Positions 40,859 through 49,522 of a DNA stretch of 64,000 nt are shown piece by piece. Each line of letters begins with the position of its first letter. Position 1 is the stretch's first letter. Source of the DNA: UBA7672 sp963738625. Lineage in GTDB: Bacteria > Pseudomonadota > Alphaproteobacteria > Caulobacterales > Hyphomonadaceae. The stretch lies in contig CAVTXH010000003.1 of the NCBI GenBank assembly GCA_963738625.1, positions 930,001 through 994,000 of the forward strand, written 5' to 3'. The notes under the pieces are model-generated. The model searched no databases and was not told the DNA's origin. It saw nothing but the letters and a program-made list of their open reading frames with translations. The position numbers and the translations under genes are program-made.

Positions 40859-41737
40859 ATGAAGTGGACGCGCGCGATTCTGGCTGGCGCAGCAATGGCG
40901 GGGCTCGCTTTTCCTGCCTTTGCCCAGAGCAACAACTGGGGCAAACCAACGGCGCCGTTCAAGATTGCCGACAATGTCTACTATGTCGGTACAGAGGGGC
41001 TTTCCGCCTATCTGTTCGTCGGGCCGCAGGGCAATGTGCTGATCGACGGCGCGATCCCCGAAGCCGCGCCGCAGATCGAGGCGAACATCGCCAAGCTCGG
41101 CTTCAAGGTTTCCGACATCAAGATCCTGTTAAACAGCCATGCCCATTTCGATCACTCCGGCGGGCTGGCGCAGCTGAAGAAGGATACGGGCGCTACGCTA
41201 CACGCGATGGAGGGCGATGTCTCCGCGCTCGAGGGCGGTTTCTATCTCGGCAGCGAGAGCGTGAAGGCGATGAGCGCGCCGCCCGTGAAGGTGGACAAGG
41301 TGCTGCACGATGGCGATGTCGTGACGCTGGGACCCATCTCGCTCAAAGCCAACCTCACGCCCGGCCACACACGCGGCTGCACGTCGTGGGGCTTCAAGGC
41401 GAAGGACGGCGGGAAGGAATATGACGCGCTGATCTTCTGCTCGGCCACCGTCGCGGCCAACCGCATCACGCCGCCGCTGCAGTACGAGGGCATCATCGCC
41501 GACTACCGCAAGACGTTCGCCAAGGCGAAGACGATGAAGGTCGACATGCCGCTGGCGCCGCACCCGGACTTCTTCCAGATGCTGGAGAAGCGCGACAGGG
41601 CGAAAGCTGATCCGAAAGCGCCGAACCCGTTCATTGCTGCGAGTGAATTCAGGGCGTTCATCGAGAAGACCGAGGCCGATTTCGAGAAAACGCTCAAGGA
41701 GCGGACGGAAGCGGCGGCCAAGCCGGCGGCGAACTAA
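40859..41737 (+). CDS. Subclass B3-like metallo-beta-lactamase
   Basis: A 292-residue exported protein. The signal peptide MKWTRAILAGAAMAGLAFPA is cleaved near FAQ/SNN. All six B3 zinc ligands are present: His94, His96, Asp98 and His99 in LNSHAHFDHSGGLA, His170 in TPGHTRGCTSW and His235 in LAPHPDFFQM. The position of the 221 cysteine of B1/B2 enzymes is not used, as in B3. GAAGGG precedes the ATG at 40859. Its relatives include chromosomal enzymes from environmental alphaproteobacteria; hydrolysis of carbapenems is possible but not shown. It is convergent with the SMI1 gene (4-base overlap). Confidence 0.9.
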   Translation: MKWTRAILAGAAMAGLAFPAFAQSNNWGKPTAPFKIADNVYYVGTEGLSAYLFVGPQGNVLIDGAIPEAAPQIEANIAKLGFKVSDIKILLNSHAHFDHSGGLAQLKKDTGATLHAMEGDVSALEGGFYLGSESVKAMSAPPVKVDKVLHDGDVVTLGPISLKANLTPGHTRGCTSWGFKAKDGGKEYDALIFCSATVAANRITPPLQYEGIIADYRKTFAKAKTMKVDMPLAPHPDFFQMLEKRDRAKADPKAPNPFIAASEFRAFIEKTEADFEKTLKERTEAAAKPAAN

Positions 41738-42177
41738 CCGCCTTCGATCTCGTCTTCGATGGCGCCATCCAGCCAGTCGGAAAAGCTGGCGGCGACGGGC
41801 TTTGGCCCCTCGCCTTCCATGACGTGAAAGACTGCCGGATCGGCGCCGGCGGAAGCGTCAAAATAGAGGAACTGGTAGCCCTGGTGCATGGCGAAAACCC
41901 AGTCGGTGGGCCTTAGCTCCACGGGAGGGCGGGACTTGAGGCCCAGGCTTTCGGCGGCCGCCCGCAGGCCCGCAAGATGTTCGTGGAACATGTCGGTGCC
42001 GCGCATGAACTCGCCGGCGCCCTTGCCCATGACGGCCAGGAAAGCGCGATAGCTCGACGGGAGCGGACGGCCGAACGCGGCTTCAAGCGCGCCGATTTCC
42101 TGTTCGGTGCATCCCGCGATCTCATCGCCGGCAGCGAGGCCGCCGGCGATGATGCTTGCGACAGGATCGGCGTTCAT
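41734..42177 (-). CDS. SMI1/KNR4 (SUKH) family protein
   Basis: A 147-residue protein with the SUKH signature: CTEQEIGALEAAFGRPLPSS, followed by YRAFLAVMGKGAGEFMRGTD, and later DWVFAMHQGYQFLYFD and SFSDWLDGAI. SUKH proteins often serve as immunity proteins against polymorphic or contact-dependent toxins, but stand-alone copies are common. No toxin gene is next to it. The ATG at 42177 is preferred over an ATG 15 bases upstream. Its 3' end overlaps the metallo-beta-lactamase gene by 4 bases. Confidence 0.85.
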   Translation of the reverse strand: MNADPVASIIAGGLAAGDEIAGCTEQEIGALEAAFGRPLPSSYRAFLAVMGKGAGEFMRGTDMFHEHLAGLRAAAESLGLKSRPPVELRPTDWVFAMHQGYQFLYFDASAGADPAVFHVMEGEGPKPVAASFSDWLDGAIEDEIEGG

Positions 42178-42233
42178 CGTGACGACCTTCAAAACGTCGC
42201 GCTACGTTTTCACGCCGATCCGGAAACGCATGG

Positions 42234-42920
42234 CTACTGCCGCGGGGCGGCAGGCGCTGCGGGCGTTGCGGGAGCAGCGGCAGCCGGACGCGCCGGCGGA
42301 GGCGGGAGCGTTCCGCCCTCGGCGAGGATCTTCATGTTGCCGAGCGCGCGCGTAAACGCAGTACGACGGCGCTCGATGTCGGCCGTGCGGGCGGCGTCAT
42401 CCGCCAGCATCGAGTTGTCGAACATCAGCGTGTAGACGATTTTCGATGTGCGCGCATTGATCGGCCGGGCTTCCAGCGTGCCGTGATAGAGGTTGTACGG
42501 CCGTCCATCGCGCGCGGGCTGGGTGTAGGTGTAGGAAAGCTCGGTCCTGCCGACCAGGATCTCCGCGCCGACGGTGCGCACGGCGCCGATCTCGCCGTCC
42601 TTGCCGGAGGTGATGGTGCAGCCGGTTGCGATCTGCAGCCACTCCGAGATGTCGCAATACTTGCCGACGCGCTTCCATACTTCAGCGGCCGGCTTGTTGA
42701 CGGTTATTTCCATCGGGATCGAAACGTAGGTCGGGTTGGCAACGCCAACCAGAACCGGCGGCGGAACCGGGGGCGGCGGAGGCGGCGGGGGAGCGGCGAC
42801 AGGCGCTACGGATGCGATAGGCGGAGGTGCAGCAGGCGCGGCGTCCTCGTGCACGGCCACGCATGCGGACAAGGCAGCCAGCGCAGTTGCGGCAGCCGTT
42901 GTACGAGCCAGAACCTTCAT
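42234..42920 (-). CDS. SRPBCC-domain lipoprotein
   Basis: A 228-residue protein starting at 42920 after GGGAGGA. The signal peptide MKVLARTTAAATALAALSAC ends in the lipobox Cys20, followed by a Pro/Ala-rich linker (a Pro run near residue 47) and an SRPBCC domain: ITVNKPAAEVWKRVGKYCDI, ISEWLQIATGCTITSGKDGE and RTELSYTYTQPA. The C-terminus is again Pro/Ala-rich. It is thus an envelope-anchored ligand-binding domain, an unusual location for this fold. In the sequence as given, the ruvB frame reads straight into this gene. Confidence 0.85.
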   Translation of the reverse strand: MKVLARTTAAATALAALSACVAVHEDAAPAAPPPIASVAPVAAPPPPPPPPVPPPVLVGVANPTYVSIPMEITVNKPAAEVWKRVGKYCDISEWLQIATGCTITSGKDGEIGAVRTVGAEILVGRTELSYTYTQPARDGRPYNLYHGTLEARPINARTSKIVYTLMFDNSMLADDAARTADIERRRTAFTRALGNMKILAEGGTLPPPPARPAAAAPATPAAPAAPRQ

Positions 42921-42999
42921 GTCGTCCTCCCGGATTCGAATTCCTGCGGAACTCGATAGCGGCTTGAGGGCGATGTGCAAGACCTTTGACGGAGGCAGG

Positions 43000-44036
43000 C
43001 TATTCGTCCGCGTCGTCCTCGAACAGCGGCTGCTGGAAGGCGGCGGCGCCTTGAGGCCGATGCGTTCCCACGCCTTTGGCGTCGCGACGCGGCCGCGCGG
43101 CGTGCGGGCGACGAAGCCCTGCTGCATGAGATAAGGCTCAATCACTTCCTCGATGGCGTCGCGCGCTTCGGAAAGCGCGGCTGCGAGCGTGTCGGCGCCG
43201 ACCGGCCCGCCGGAATACGTTTTCACCAGCGCAACGAGATAGTGGCGGTCGAGCGCATCGAGGCCGTCATCGTCGATTTCAAGGCGGGCAAGAGCCTTTG
43301 ATGCAGAAGCCCGATCGATCTTGACGCCGTCGGCGTCGCAGAAATCGCGCACGCGGCGCAGCAGGCGGACGGCGATGCGCGGCGTGCCGCGCGACCGGCC
43401 GGCGATTTCCTCGGCGCCATCCTGCGTGATCGGCGCCTGCAGCTTTGCCCCTGCCCTGCGTACGATCGAGCCGAGCTCTGCGCGCGTGTAGAATTCGAGA
43501 CGGATCGGAATACCGAAGCGGTCGCGCAGCGGCGTCGACAGCAGGCCCGCGCGCGTCGTGGCGCCGATCAGCGTGAAAGGCGGCAGGTCGATCTTGACCG
43601 AGCGGGCCGACGGGCCTTCGCCGATGATGAGATCAAGCGAGTGATCCTCCATCGCGGGATAGAGGATTTCCTCGACATGCGCCGGCAGGCGATGGATCTC
43701 GTCGATGAACAGCACATCGCGCGCTTCGAGATTGGTGAGCAGGGCCGCAAGATCGCCGGCCTTGGCGATGACCGGGCCTGACGTGCTGCGGAATCCGACG
43801 CCCATCTCGCGCGACAGGATCTGGGCAAGCGTCGTCTTGCCGAGGCCGGGCGGACCGGAAAGCAGCACATGGTCGAGCGCATCGCCGCGCTTGCGCGCCG
43901 CGTCGACGAAAATCCTGAGGTTGGCCTTGGCCGCCGCCTGGCCGGTGAAATCGTCGAAACCGGTGGGCCGCAGGGCGCGGTCCAGCGTCTCGCCAGGCTG
44001 GCGTTCGGGGTCGGTGATGTCGCCGTCTCGGGCCAT
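43000..44036 (-). pseudogene. ruvB: Holliday junction helicase RuvB with a frameshift near the C-terminus
   Basis: RuvB is complete except for its last residues. It starts at 44036 and shows Walker A GPPGLGKT (residues 61-68), Walker B VLFIDEIHRLPAHVEEILYP, sensor 1 LIGATTRAGLLSTPLRDRFG and the winged helix (YLMQQGFVARTPRGRVATPK). After WERIGLKAP the given frame has PPSSSRCSRTTRTN and continues open into the next lipoprotein. The neighbouring frame reads AAFQQPLFEDDADE and stops at 43000, an end typical of alphaproteobacterial RuvB. One missing base near 43036-43052 explains this. RuvB drives branch migration with RuvA. It could be a sequence error. Confidence 0.88.
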
Positions 44037-44168
44037 GGAGAGATTCTGTACGACTTCGAACGAAAAGGAAACGTTGACGGCCGAACGCCCCGGAAAACCT
44101 TTATTTCCTGGCGTTGCGTTTCCGATCGACCGGCGCGAAGTTGTATCGTTCTTCAATAAGAGGGTTCC

Positions 44169-45896
44169 ATGGGAAAAATCCGGGCGATGGCGCTTGCTGG
44201 CGCCGCTCTGGCGCTGTTGGCGGCGTGCGGACCGAAGGCGGAAGCGCCCGCTGCGGCGGCCAGGGTCGACTGGACCGCGACGGTCAATGAGTGGATCGAA
44301 AGCGATCTCAAGGCCAATCCCGACAATGCCGTCTACCAGGGCCGCCATGAATTCGACGGCGTCATGCCGGATTGGAGCGATGCCGGACTAAAGGCCGAGA
44401 TCGTGCGCCTGCGCACATGGAAGAACCGCGTCGAGGCGATCGACGCCGCGGCGCTGAACGATGCGCAGAAGTTCGAGCGCGACTATTTGCTCGCCAACAT
44501 CGACGGCTCGCTGTTCTGGCTTGAGACCGCGGACTGGCCGCACAAGAATCCGACCTTCTACAGCCTCGACCCGGGCGTCTATCTCGACCGGCCCTATGCG
44601 GATCCGGCCGTTCGCATGGCGGCGGTGACCAAGTGGGCATCGAACGTTCCGGCGGCGCTGGCGCAGGCGAAGGCAAACCTGAAAGGCCCGATGCCGCGCT
44701 CTTATATCGACATCGGGGTCAACTCGTTTGCGCCTCTCGCCGACTTCATGCGGCAGGACGTTGTCGCCGTGTTCAAGGATGCGGGCGACGAGGCGGGCCG
44801 GGCCGAGCTGGTGGAAGCGGCGGACGAGGCCGCGAAGGCGTTCACCGATATGGGCGCGTATCTTGAGTCGCTGCGCCCGACGCAGACCGAGGATTTCGTG
44901 CTCGGACCCGACAAGTTCGCGAAGATGCTCTACGCCGCCGAGCGAGTGGACACGCCGCTTGCTGAGCTGGAAGCCATCGGCCGCGCTGACCTGAAGCGCA
45001 ACCAGGATGCGATGGCGGAAGCCTGCAAGGCCTATGCGCCAGGCAAGACCATTCCACAGTGCATCGCCAAGGCCGAGGCGTCCAAGCCCGAAGGCGGCAT
45101 GGTGGCGTATGCGACCAAGCAGCTGGTCGACCTGAAGCAGTTCGTCATCGACCACAACGTTGTCTCGGTGCCGGGCGCGGAAGAGGCGAAGGTCAAGCAA
45201 TCCCCGCCCTACAACGCGCAGAACGGCGCCTATATCGACATTCCGGGCCCGTTCGAAACCAACATGCCGTCCTACTACAATATCGCGGCGCCCGACCCGA
45301 AATGGCCGAAGCAGAAGCAGCTGGACTACATCTCGGGCAAGGCCAACCTGCTGTTCACGTCGGTGCACGAAGTCTGGCCCGGGCACTTCCTGCAGTTCCT
45401 GCATGCCAACCGGTCTGAATCGATCTTCGGCAGGCTCTATGTCGGCTACGCGTTCGCGGAAGGCTGGGCGCACTACGCCGAGGAGATGATGTGGGAGCAA
45501 GGCCTCGGCAATGGCGATCCCGAGACGCACATAGGCCAGCTCTACAATGCGACGCTGCGCAATGTGCGCTTCCTTTCGGCGATCGGCATGCACACACAGG
45601 GCATGACGGTGGAGCAGTCGAAGAAGATGTTCATCGAGGATGGCTATCAGGACGAAGGCACGGCCGACCAGCAGTCGGCGCGCGGCACGTATGATCCCGC
45701 CTACCTCAACTACACGATGGGCAAGCTGATGATCCGCAAGCTGCGCGAAGACTGGTGCGCGACCAGGGTTGCTGCCGGCGCCGACGCCAAGCCGTGCTGG
45801 AAGGACTTCCACGACGCCTTCCTCAGCTATGGCGGGCCGCCAATCCCGCTGGTGCGGGGAGCGATGATGAAGGAGCCGCCTTCAGCCAAGTTCTAG
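44169..45896 (+). CDS. DUF885 family metallopeptidase-like lipoprotein
   Basis: A 575-residue protein with the signal MGKIRAMALAGAALALLAAC (lipobox Cys20). The DUF885 core contains the zinc-site-like motif SVHEVWPGHFLQF and AFAEGWAHYAEEMM with a downstream Glu, as in M32/M3-like gluzincins. DUF885 proteins are common in alphaproteobacteria and are believed to be envelope peptidases; substrates are unknown. It is divergent from ruvB and convergent with the SemiSWEET gene 8 bases away. Confidence 0.92.
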   Translation: MGKIRAMALAGAALALLAACGPKAEAPAAAARVDWTATVNEWIESDLKANPDNAVYQGRHEFDGVMPDWSDAGLKAEIVRLRTWKNRVEAIDAAALNDAQKFERDYLLANIDGSLFWLETADWPHKNPTFYSLDPGVYLDRPYADPAVRMAAVTKWASNVPAALAQAKANLKGPMPRSYIDIGVNSFAPLADFMRQDVVAVFKDAGDEAGRAELVEAADEAAKAFTDMGAYLESLRPTQTEDFVLGPDKFAKMLYAAERVDTPLAELEAIGRADLKRNQDAMAEACKAYAPGKTIPQCIAKAEASKPEGGMVAYATKQLVDLKQFVIDHNVVSVPGAEEAKVKQSPPYNAQNGAYIDIPGPFETNMPSYYNIAAPDPKWPKQKQLDYISGKANLLFTSVHEVWPGHFLQFLHANRSESIFGRLYVGYAFAEGWAHYAEEMMWEQGLGNGDPETHIGQLYNATLRNVRFLSAIGMHTQGMTVEQSKKMFIEDGYQDEGTADQQSARGTYDPAYLNYTMGKLMIRKLREDWCATRVAAGADAKPCWKDFHDAFLSYGGPPIPLVRGAMMKEPPSAKF

Positions 45897-45904
45897 GCTG
45901 CCCG

Positions 45905-46186
45905 CTAACCGGCGGAAGAGCGCGGCGGGGCGATCACGTCGCGCACTTTCATCACGAGGATCAGCGCCGCCAGAAGCACCGTTGCGCCGTTCGCGATGAT
46001 GATCGACCATTGCATGGTCATCAGGCCGTAGATGCCCCAGAGTGCGATGCCTGCCGTGAACATCGCGTACATGGTGAGCGATATGGCGCGCGTATCGCGG
46101 GTGCGAAGGACATGGACTGCCTGGGGCAGGAAGGATGTGGTGGTGAGCACAGCGGCAACACTTCCGATGATGTCGTCCAGATCCAT
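45905..46186 (-). CDS. SemiSWEET/PQ-loop sugar transporter-like protein
   Basis: A 93-residue protein with three membrane segments (IIGSVAAVLTTTSFLPQAVH, LTMYAMFTAGIALWGIYGLM, SIIIANGATVLLAALILVMK) and the PQ-loop motif TTTSFLPQAVHVLRTRDTRA. The length and motif are those of SemiSWEET proteins, which dimerise and let sugars pass by facilitated diffusion. GAGG precedes the ATG at 46186. It is a single gene, divergent from the DUF445 gene. Confidence 0.92.
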   Translation of the reverse strand: MDLDDIIGSVAAVLTTTSFLPQAVHVLRTRDTRAISLTMYAMFTAGIALWGIYGLMTMQWSIIIANGATVLLAALILVMKVRDVIAPPRSSAG

Positions 46187-46278
46187 CTTGGCCTCGTTAT
46201 TCCCGGCGAATCGCTTGCCTCTGACAAGCGATGTGGGATGGCATATCATAGCCTCATGAGACCAGAGATCGCCGCCGG

Positions 46279-47577
46279 ATGACGTCGCGACCGGACCGGG
46301 CTGCACCCATCGATCCCGCGCTGGAGGCGAAGCCCGCGTCGCTCGTCCGCATGCGCCGGTTCGCCAACGGCCTGCTGGTCCTGATGACCTTGCTGTTCGT
46401 CTTCTCCCACCTGTGGAATCCACCCGGACAGGCGTGGGACGGGGCATGGGGCTATGTGCGGGCCTTTGCCGAAGCGGCCATGGTGGGCGGGCTGGCCGAC
46501 TGGTTCGCTGTCAGCGCGATCTTCCGCCATCCTCTGGGCCTGCCGATCCCGCACACGGCCGTGATTCCGCGCAACCAGGCGCGCATTGCCGATGCGGTGG
46601 GGCGGTTCATCGCGGATAATTTCCTGAAAGCCGACCTCGTCGCCGAGCGGGTGAAGGACAAGGACCTGTCGGAGGGCCTCGGCAAATGGCTGGCCGACCC
46701 GGCGCAGTCGGGCGCGTTGGCCTCCGAACTGGTGTCGGCCGTGCCTGCCCTGCTCGATGCACTGGACGACGACACGGTCTCGGCCTTCCTGCGCCAGCAG
46801 GCGGCGGAGGCGGCGGAAGGCGCGCGCGTGGCGCCGGCGTTCGGGTCCGTCCTTGAGGCGCTGGCGGAACAGGGGCGGCACCAGGCGATCCTCGATACGC
46901 TTTTGAAGCAGGGCTACCGGCTGCTGGAGGAAAACCAGTACCTGATCCGCGAGCGGGTGCGGACGCGCTCGGGGTGGCTGATGCGGTTCGTCAGCGCCGA
47001 CCGGAAGATGGCGGATTCTCTGATCGACGCCATCGCCGACCTGCTGCACGACGTTGCGGTCGATCCGCGCCATCCGCTGCGCGAACAGCTGAGCGAGGTG
47101 GTGGCGAAGTTCGCCGACGACCTGCAGCACGATCCGGTGCTGCAGTCGCGCATCGCGGGATGGCTGAAGGAAGCCGCCGCCCATCCGACGGTGGTAGGCG
47201 CGGTCGAGGCCGGCTGGGCGGAGTTCAAGACCGCGCTGCGCCGCGACTGCGCCAACCCGGAAGGGCGGCTGCGTGGCTGGCTGGCTGGCGCTCTGACCAA
47301 TCTGGGCGCGGGCCTGCTGCGTGAGCCCGCTGTGCGCGAGGCGCTCAACGAGCGCATCCGCGCCTTGCTGGTCGATCTCGCGGACCGGCATGGCGAGGAT
47401 GTCGCCAAACTGGTGTCTGAAACGATCCGGGGGTGGGACGTGAAGACCATCGTCGGCAAGCTGGAGACCAATGTGGGCCGCGACCTGCAGTTCATCCGCG
47501 TCAATGGAACGGTGATCGGCGGCGTGGTCGGGCTGCTGCTGCATGCCGGCGGCGAGCTGATGCGGCTGGTCGCCTGA
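46279..47577 (+). CDS. DUF445 family inner-membrane protein
   Basis: A 432-residue protein of the DUF445 (YjiN) family. An N-terminal membrane segment (FANGLLVLMTLLFVFSHLW) is followed by the signature EAAMVGGLADWFAVSAIFRH and PLGLPIPHTAVIPRNQARIA. A long helical, probably periplasmic domain with heptad-like repeats and a C-terminal membrane segment (GTVIGGVVGLLLHAGGELMR) complete it. Function unknown. It shares a short intergenic region with the SemiSWEET gene and is followed 65 bases later by another membrane-protein gene. Confidence 0.9.
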   Translation: MTSRPDRAAPIDPALEAKPASLVRMRRFANGLLVLMTLLFVFSHLWNPPGQAWDGAWGYVRAFAEAAMVGGLADWFAVSAIFRHPLGLPIPHTAVIPRNQARIADAVGRFIADNFLKADLVAERVKDKDLSEGLGKWLADPAQSGALASELVSAVPALLDALDDDTVSAFLRQQAAEAAEGARVAPAFGSVLEALAEQGRHQAILDTLLKQGYRLLEENQYLIRERVRTRSGWLMRFVSADRKMADSLIDAIADLLHDVAVDPRHPLREQLSEVVAKFADDLQHDPVLQSRIAGWLKEAAAHPTVVGAVEAGWAEFKTALRRDCANPEGRLRGWLAGALTNLGAGLLREPAVREALNERIRALLVDLADRHGEDVAKLVSETIRGWDVKTIVGKLETNVGRDLQFIRVNGTVIGGVVGLLLHAGGELMRLVA

Positions 47578-47642
47578 GCAGGTTTTTCCGGCCGACGGGG
47601 GCAGCCTCCCCGCGTCCCGGAAAACATGCTTTAAACCCGGCC

Positions 47643-48323
47643 ATGAGCGACGCAACAGATCAGACTTCCCCGGCTTCTTCCGGCATGGACAAGTTCTACA
47701 AGGCCCTGTTCGTGGGCGTGTGGATGGCGATCCTGCTCGGCCTTCTGGTGCAGGGCGCCGTGTTCGCCGCCAAGCTGCTGGCGGGCGGCAAGGTTCCGGA
47801 GGCGCAGCTCCTGGTCGATGTCGCGGGCGGGATCACCTGGGCGATGGTGGTGTGCGGCGGCGTGGCGATCGGCACGGCGGCGAGCCGCAACGTCCCGCAA
47901 ACGATGGGCCTGCTTGGTCTTGTTTTCGCACCGCTGGCGTTCGCGGCCGCCAAGGCGGTGCAGCGCGGCATAGGCGGCATTGTGGGCCAGCCGCCGGAAG
48001 CGCTGACGCCTCTTCTGTTCCAGACCGGCGCGGTGAAGGCGGTGGAATACGCCCTGCTCGGCTTCATCCTTGGCCGCATCATCCGCACGTCGAAATCGAC
48101 GCTGCCCAATCACGCGATGATCGGGCTCGGCTTTGGCGTCGTGTTCTCCGCGATCTTCGTCTGGCTGTTGTTCTTCAACGCGGCGCCGGGCGCGGCCGTG
48201 CCGACGCCGCGCGTTGTGGGAACGGCGATCAATGAGCTGATCTTCCCGATCGGCTGCTCGATGGTGCTCTACTGGGTGACGCAGCTCGGCATGCGTGGCG
48301 CTGCGATAGCTCGCGGCGACTAG
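47643..48323 (+). CDS. Hypothetical multi-pass membrane protein
   Basis: A 226-residue protein starting at the ATG at 47643. Hydrophobic segments include ALFVGVWMAILLGLLVQGAV, TWAMVVCGGVAIGTAA, TMGLLGLVFAPLAFAAAKAV, GLGFGVVFSAIFVWLLFFN and IFPIGCSMVLYWVTQLG, for five to six membrane crossings. I do not recognise the family and no catalytic or transport motif is clear. It lies between the DUF445 gene and the convergent ruvA. Confidence 0.8.
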   Translation: MSDATDQTSPASSGMDKFYKALFVGVWMAILLGLLVQGAVFAAKLLAGGKVPEAQLLVDVAGGITWAMVVCGGVAIGTAASRNVPQTMGLLGLVFAPLAFAAAKAVQRGIGGIVGQPPEALTPLLFQTGAVKAVEYALLGFILGRIIRTSKSTLPNHAMIGLGFGVVFSAIFVWLLFFNAAPGAAVPTPRVVGTAINELIFPIGCSMVLYWVTQLGMRGAAIARGD

Positions 48324-48335
48324 TCGCCACTCCGC

Positions 48336-48959
48336 CTAGTTGACTGGCGCCAGCGCCTTAAGCGCGGCGCGGATCAGCGCCGCTTCCTTGGCGTCCTCGC
48401 CCATGTCGCGCGCGGCCTGCGCCACGGCGCGGGCGGCGTCTCCCGAGCTGTAGCCGAGGTTGACCAGCGCCGAGACGGCGTCCGCACGCGCGCCCGAGAG
48501 CGATCCGATAGGCGCGGGGCCGCCTGCGGCGAGCGACAGGTTCGCAGCGAACAGCCCCATCGGCGGCGGCTTGCCTTTGAACTCGGTGACGATGCGCTCG
48601 GCCAGCTTCTTGCCGACGCCGTGCGCGCGGCTGATGCCAGCAACATCGCCCAGCGCGATAGCGTCCATCAGCTGCGGAAGGGTGAGCGTATCGAGGATGG
48701 CGAGCGCGATCTTGGCGCCCACGCCTGGGGCATCCTGCAGGCGCGCGAACCAGGCGCGTTCCTCGCCCGAGACGAAGCCGAACAGGCGGATAGAGCTTTC
48801 CGACATCTGCGTCTCGACAAAGATTTCCGTCGCCTCGCCTACCGCCAAGCGCCCCAGCGTGCGCGATCCCGCGTGGAGGAGGTAGCCGACGCCGCCGACA
48901 TCGACCAGCGCCTGGCCTTCGCCGATGGCGGCGATGACGCCTTTCAGACGACCGATCAT
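48336..48959 (-). CDS. ruvA: Holliday junction-binding protein RuvA
   Basis: A 207-residue protein with the three RuvA domains: the N-terminal OB fold (MIGRLKGVIAAIGEGQALVD, VDVGGVGYLL), the two HhH motifs (LQDAPGVGAKIALAILDT, ISRAHGVGKKLAERIVTE) and the C-terminal RuvB-binding domain (ADAVSALVNLGYSSGDAARA). It binds four-way junctions as a tetramer and loads RuvB. Its start overlaps the ruvC stop as ATGA. ruvB is not next to it but lies 4.3 kb downstream on the same strand. Confidence 0.97.
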   Translation of the reverse strand: MIGRLKGVIAAIGEGQALVDVGGVGYLLHAGSRTLGRLAVGEATEIFVETQMSESSIRLFGFVSGEERAWFARLQDAPGVGAKIALAILDTLTLPQLMDAIALGDVAGISRAHGVGKKLAERIVTEFKGKPPPMGLFAANLSLAAGGPAPIGSLSGARADAVSALVNLGYSSGDAARAVAQAARDMGEDAKEAALIRAALKALAPVN

Positions 48960-49450
48960 GCCTTGAGCCTTTGGCTAGCGAGCGGCCTGTGGTGCGCGCC
49001 GCAGATGGCGACGGCGAGAGCGTCCGCCGCGTCGGCGGAAACCTCGCCAGCCTTGGGCAGCAGGCGGCGCACCATGAAGGCGACCTGCGTCTTGTCGGCG
49101 GCGCCCGTGCCGACGATGGACTGCTTCACTTTCCGCGCTGCGAACTCGGCGACCTTGAGGCGGGCGGCGGCGAGCGTCGCCAGCACGACGCCGCGGGCCT
49201 GGCCGAGCAGCAGGGTCGATTTCGGGTTGATGTTGACGAAGGTCTCCTCGACCGCCGACTCGTTCGGCTCGTGGTCGTGGATGACGGCGCGCAGGCCCTC
49301 GGCCAGCAGCGCCAGCCGGTTGGCGAGGTCGGCCTTGGGATCGGGCGCGATGACGCCATGGGCGACCCAGGAGAGCCTGGGACCGTCCATGGTGATGACG
49401 CCCCAGCCGGTAAGCCGCAGGCCGGGATCGACGCCGAGGATTCGAATCAT
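48956..49450 (-). CDS. ruvC: Crossover junction endodeoxyribonuclease RuvC
   Basis: A 164-residue RNase H-fold resolvase. The catalytic acids are visible: Asp in MIRILGVDPGLRLTGWGV, Glu in NESAVEETFVNINPKSTLLL, and the pair in EVSADAADALAVAICGAHH. KVKQSIVGTGAADKTQV is the loop that contacts DNA. The ATG at 49450 is chosen; an in-frame ATG 9 bases upstream is possible. RuvC cuts Holliday junctions after RuvAB migration. It is coupled to ruvA by a 4-base overlap. Confidence 0.97.
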   Translation of the reverse strand: MIRILGVDPGLRLTGWGVITMDGPRLSWVAHGVIAPDPKADLANRLALLAEGLRAVIHDHEPNESAVEETFVNINPKSTLLLGQARGVVLATLAAARLKVAEFAARKVKQSIVGTGAADKTQVAFMVRRLLPKAGEVSADAADALAVAICGAHHRPLASQRLKA

Positions 49451-49522
49451 CCCATCCATTCCCTTAGAGTCGCAGACCTCGAACGAATTGAGAACACGGG
49501 ATGTGTTAACAGCCCGGAAACC

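Noticed and set aside
39908..41737. A 609-residue version of the metallo-beta-lactamase
   Set aside because: The first part is antisense to the oxidoreductase gene; the signal peptide starting at 40859 with a ribosome site marks the true start.
42234..44348. A genuine RuvB-lipoprotein fusion of 704 residues
   Set aside because: The fused part between the two proteins is nonsense-like, the alternative frame gives a normal RuvB end with a stop, and the lipoprotein has its own ribosome site and lipobox.
44388..45812. Leftward open frame of 474 codons opposite the DUF885 gene
   Set aside because: Shadow of the DUF885 gene, which has a signal peptide and zinc motif on the plus strand.
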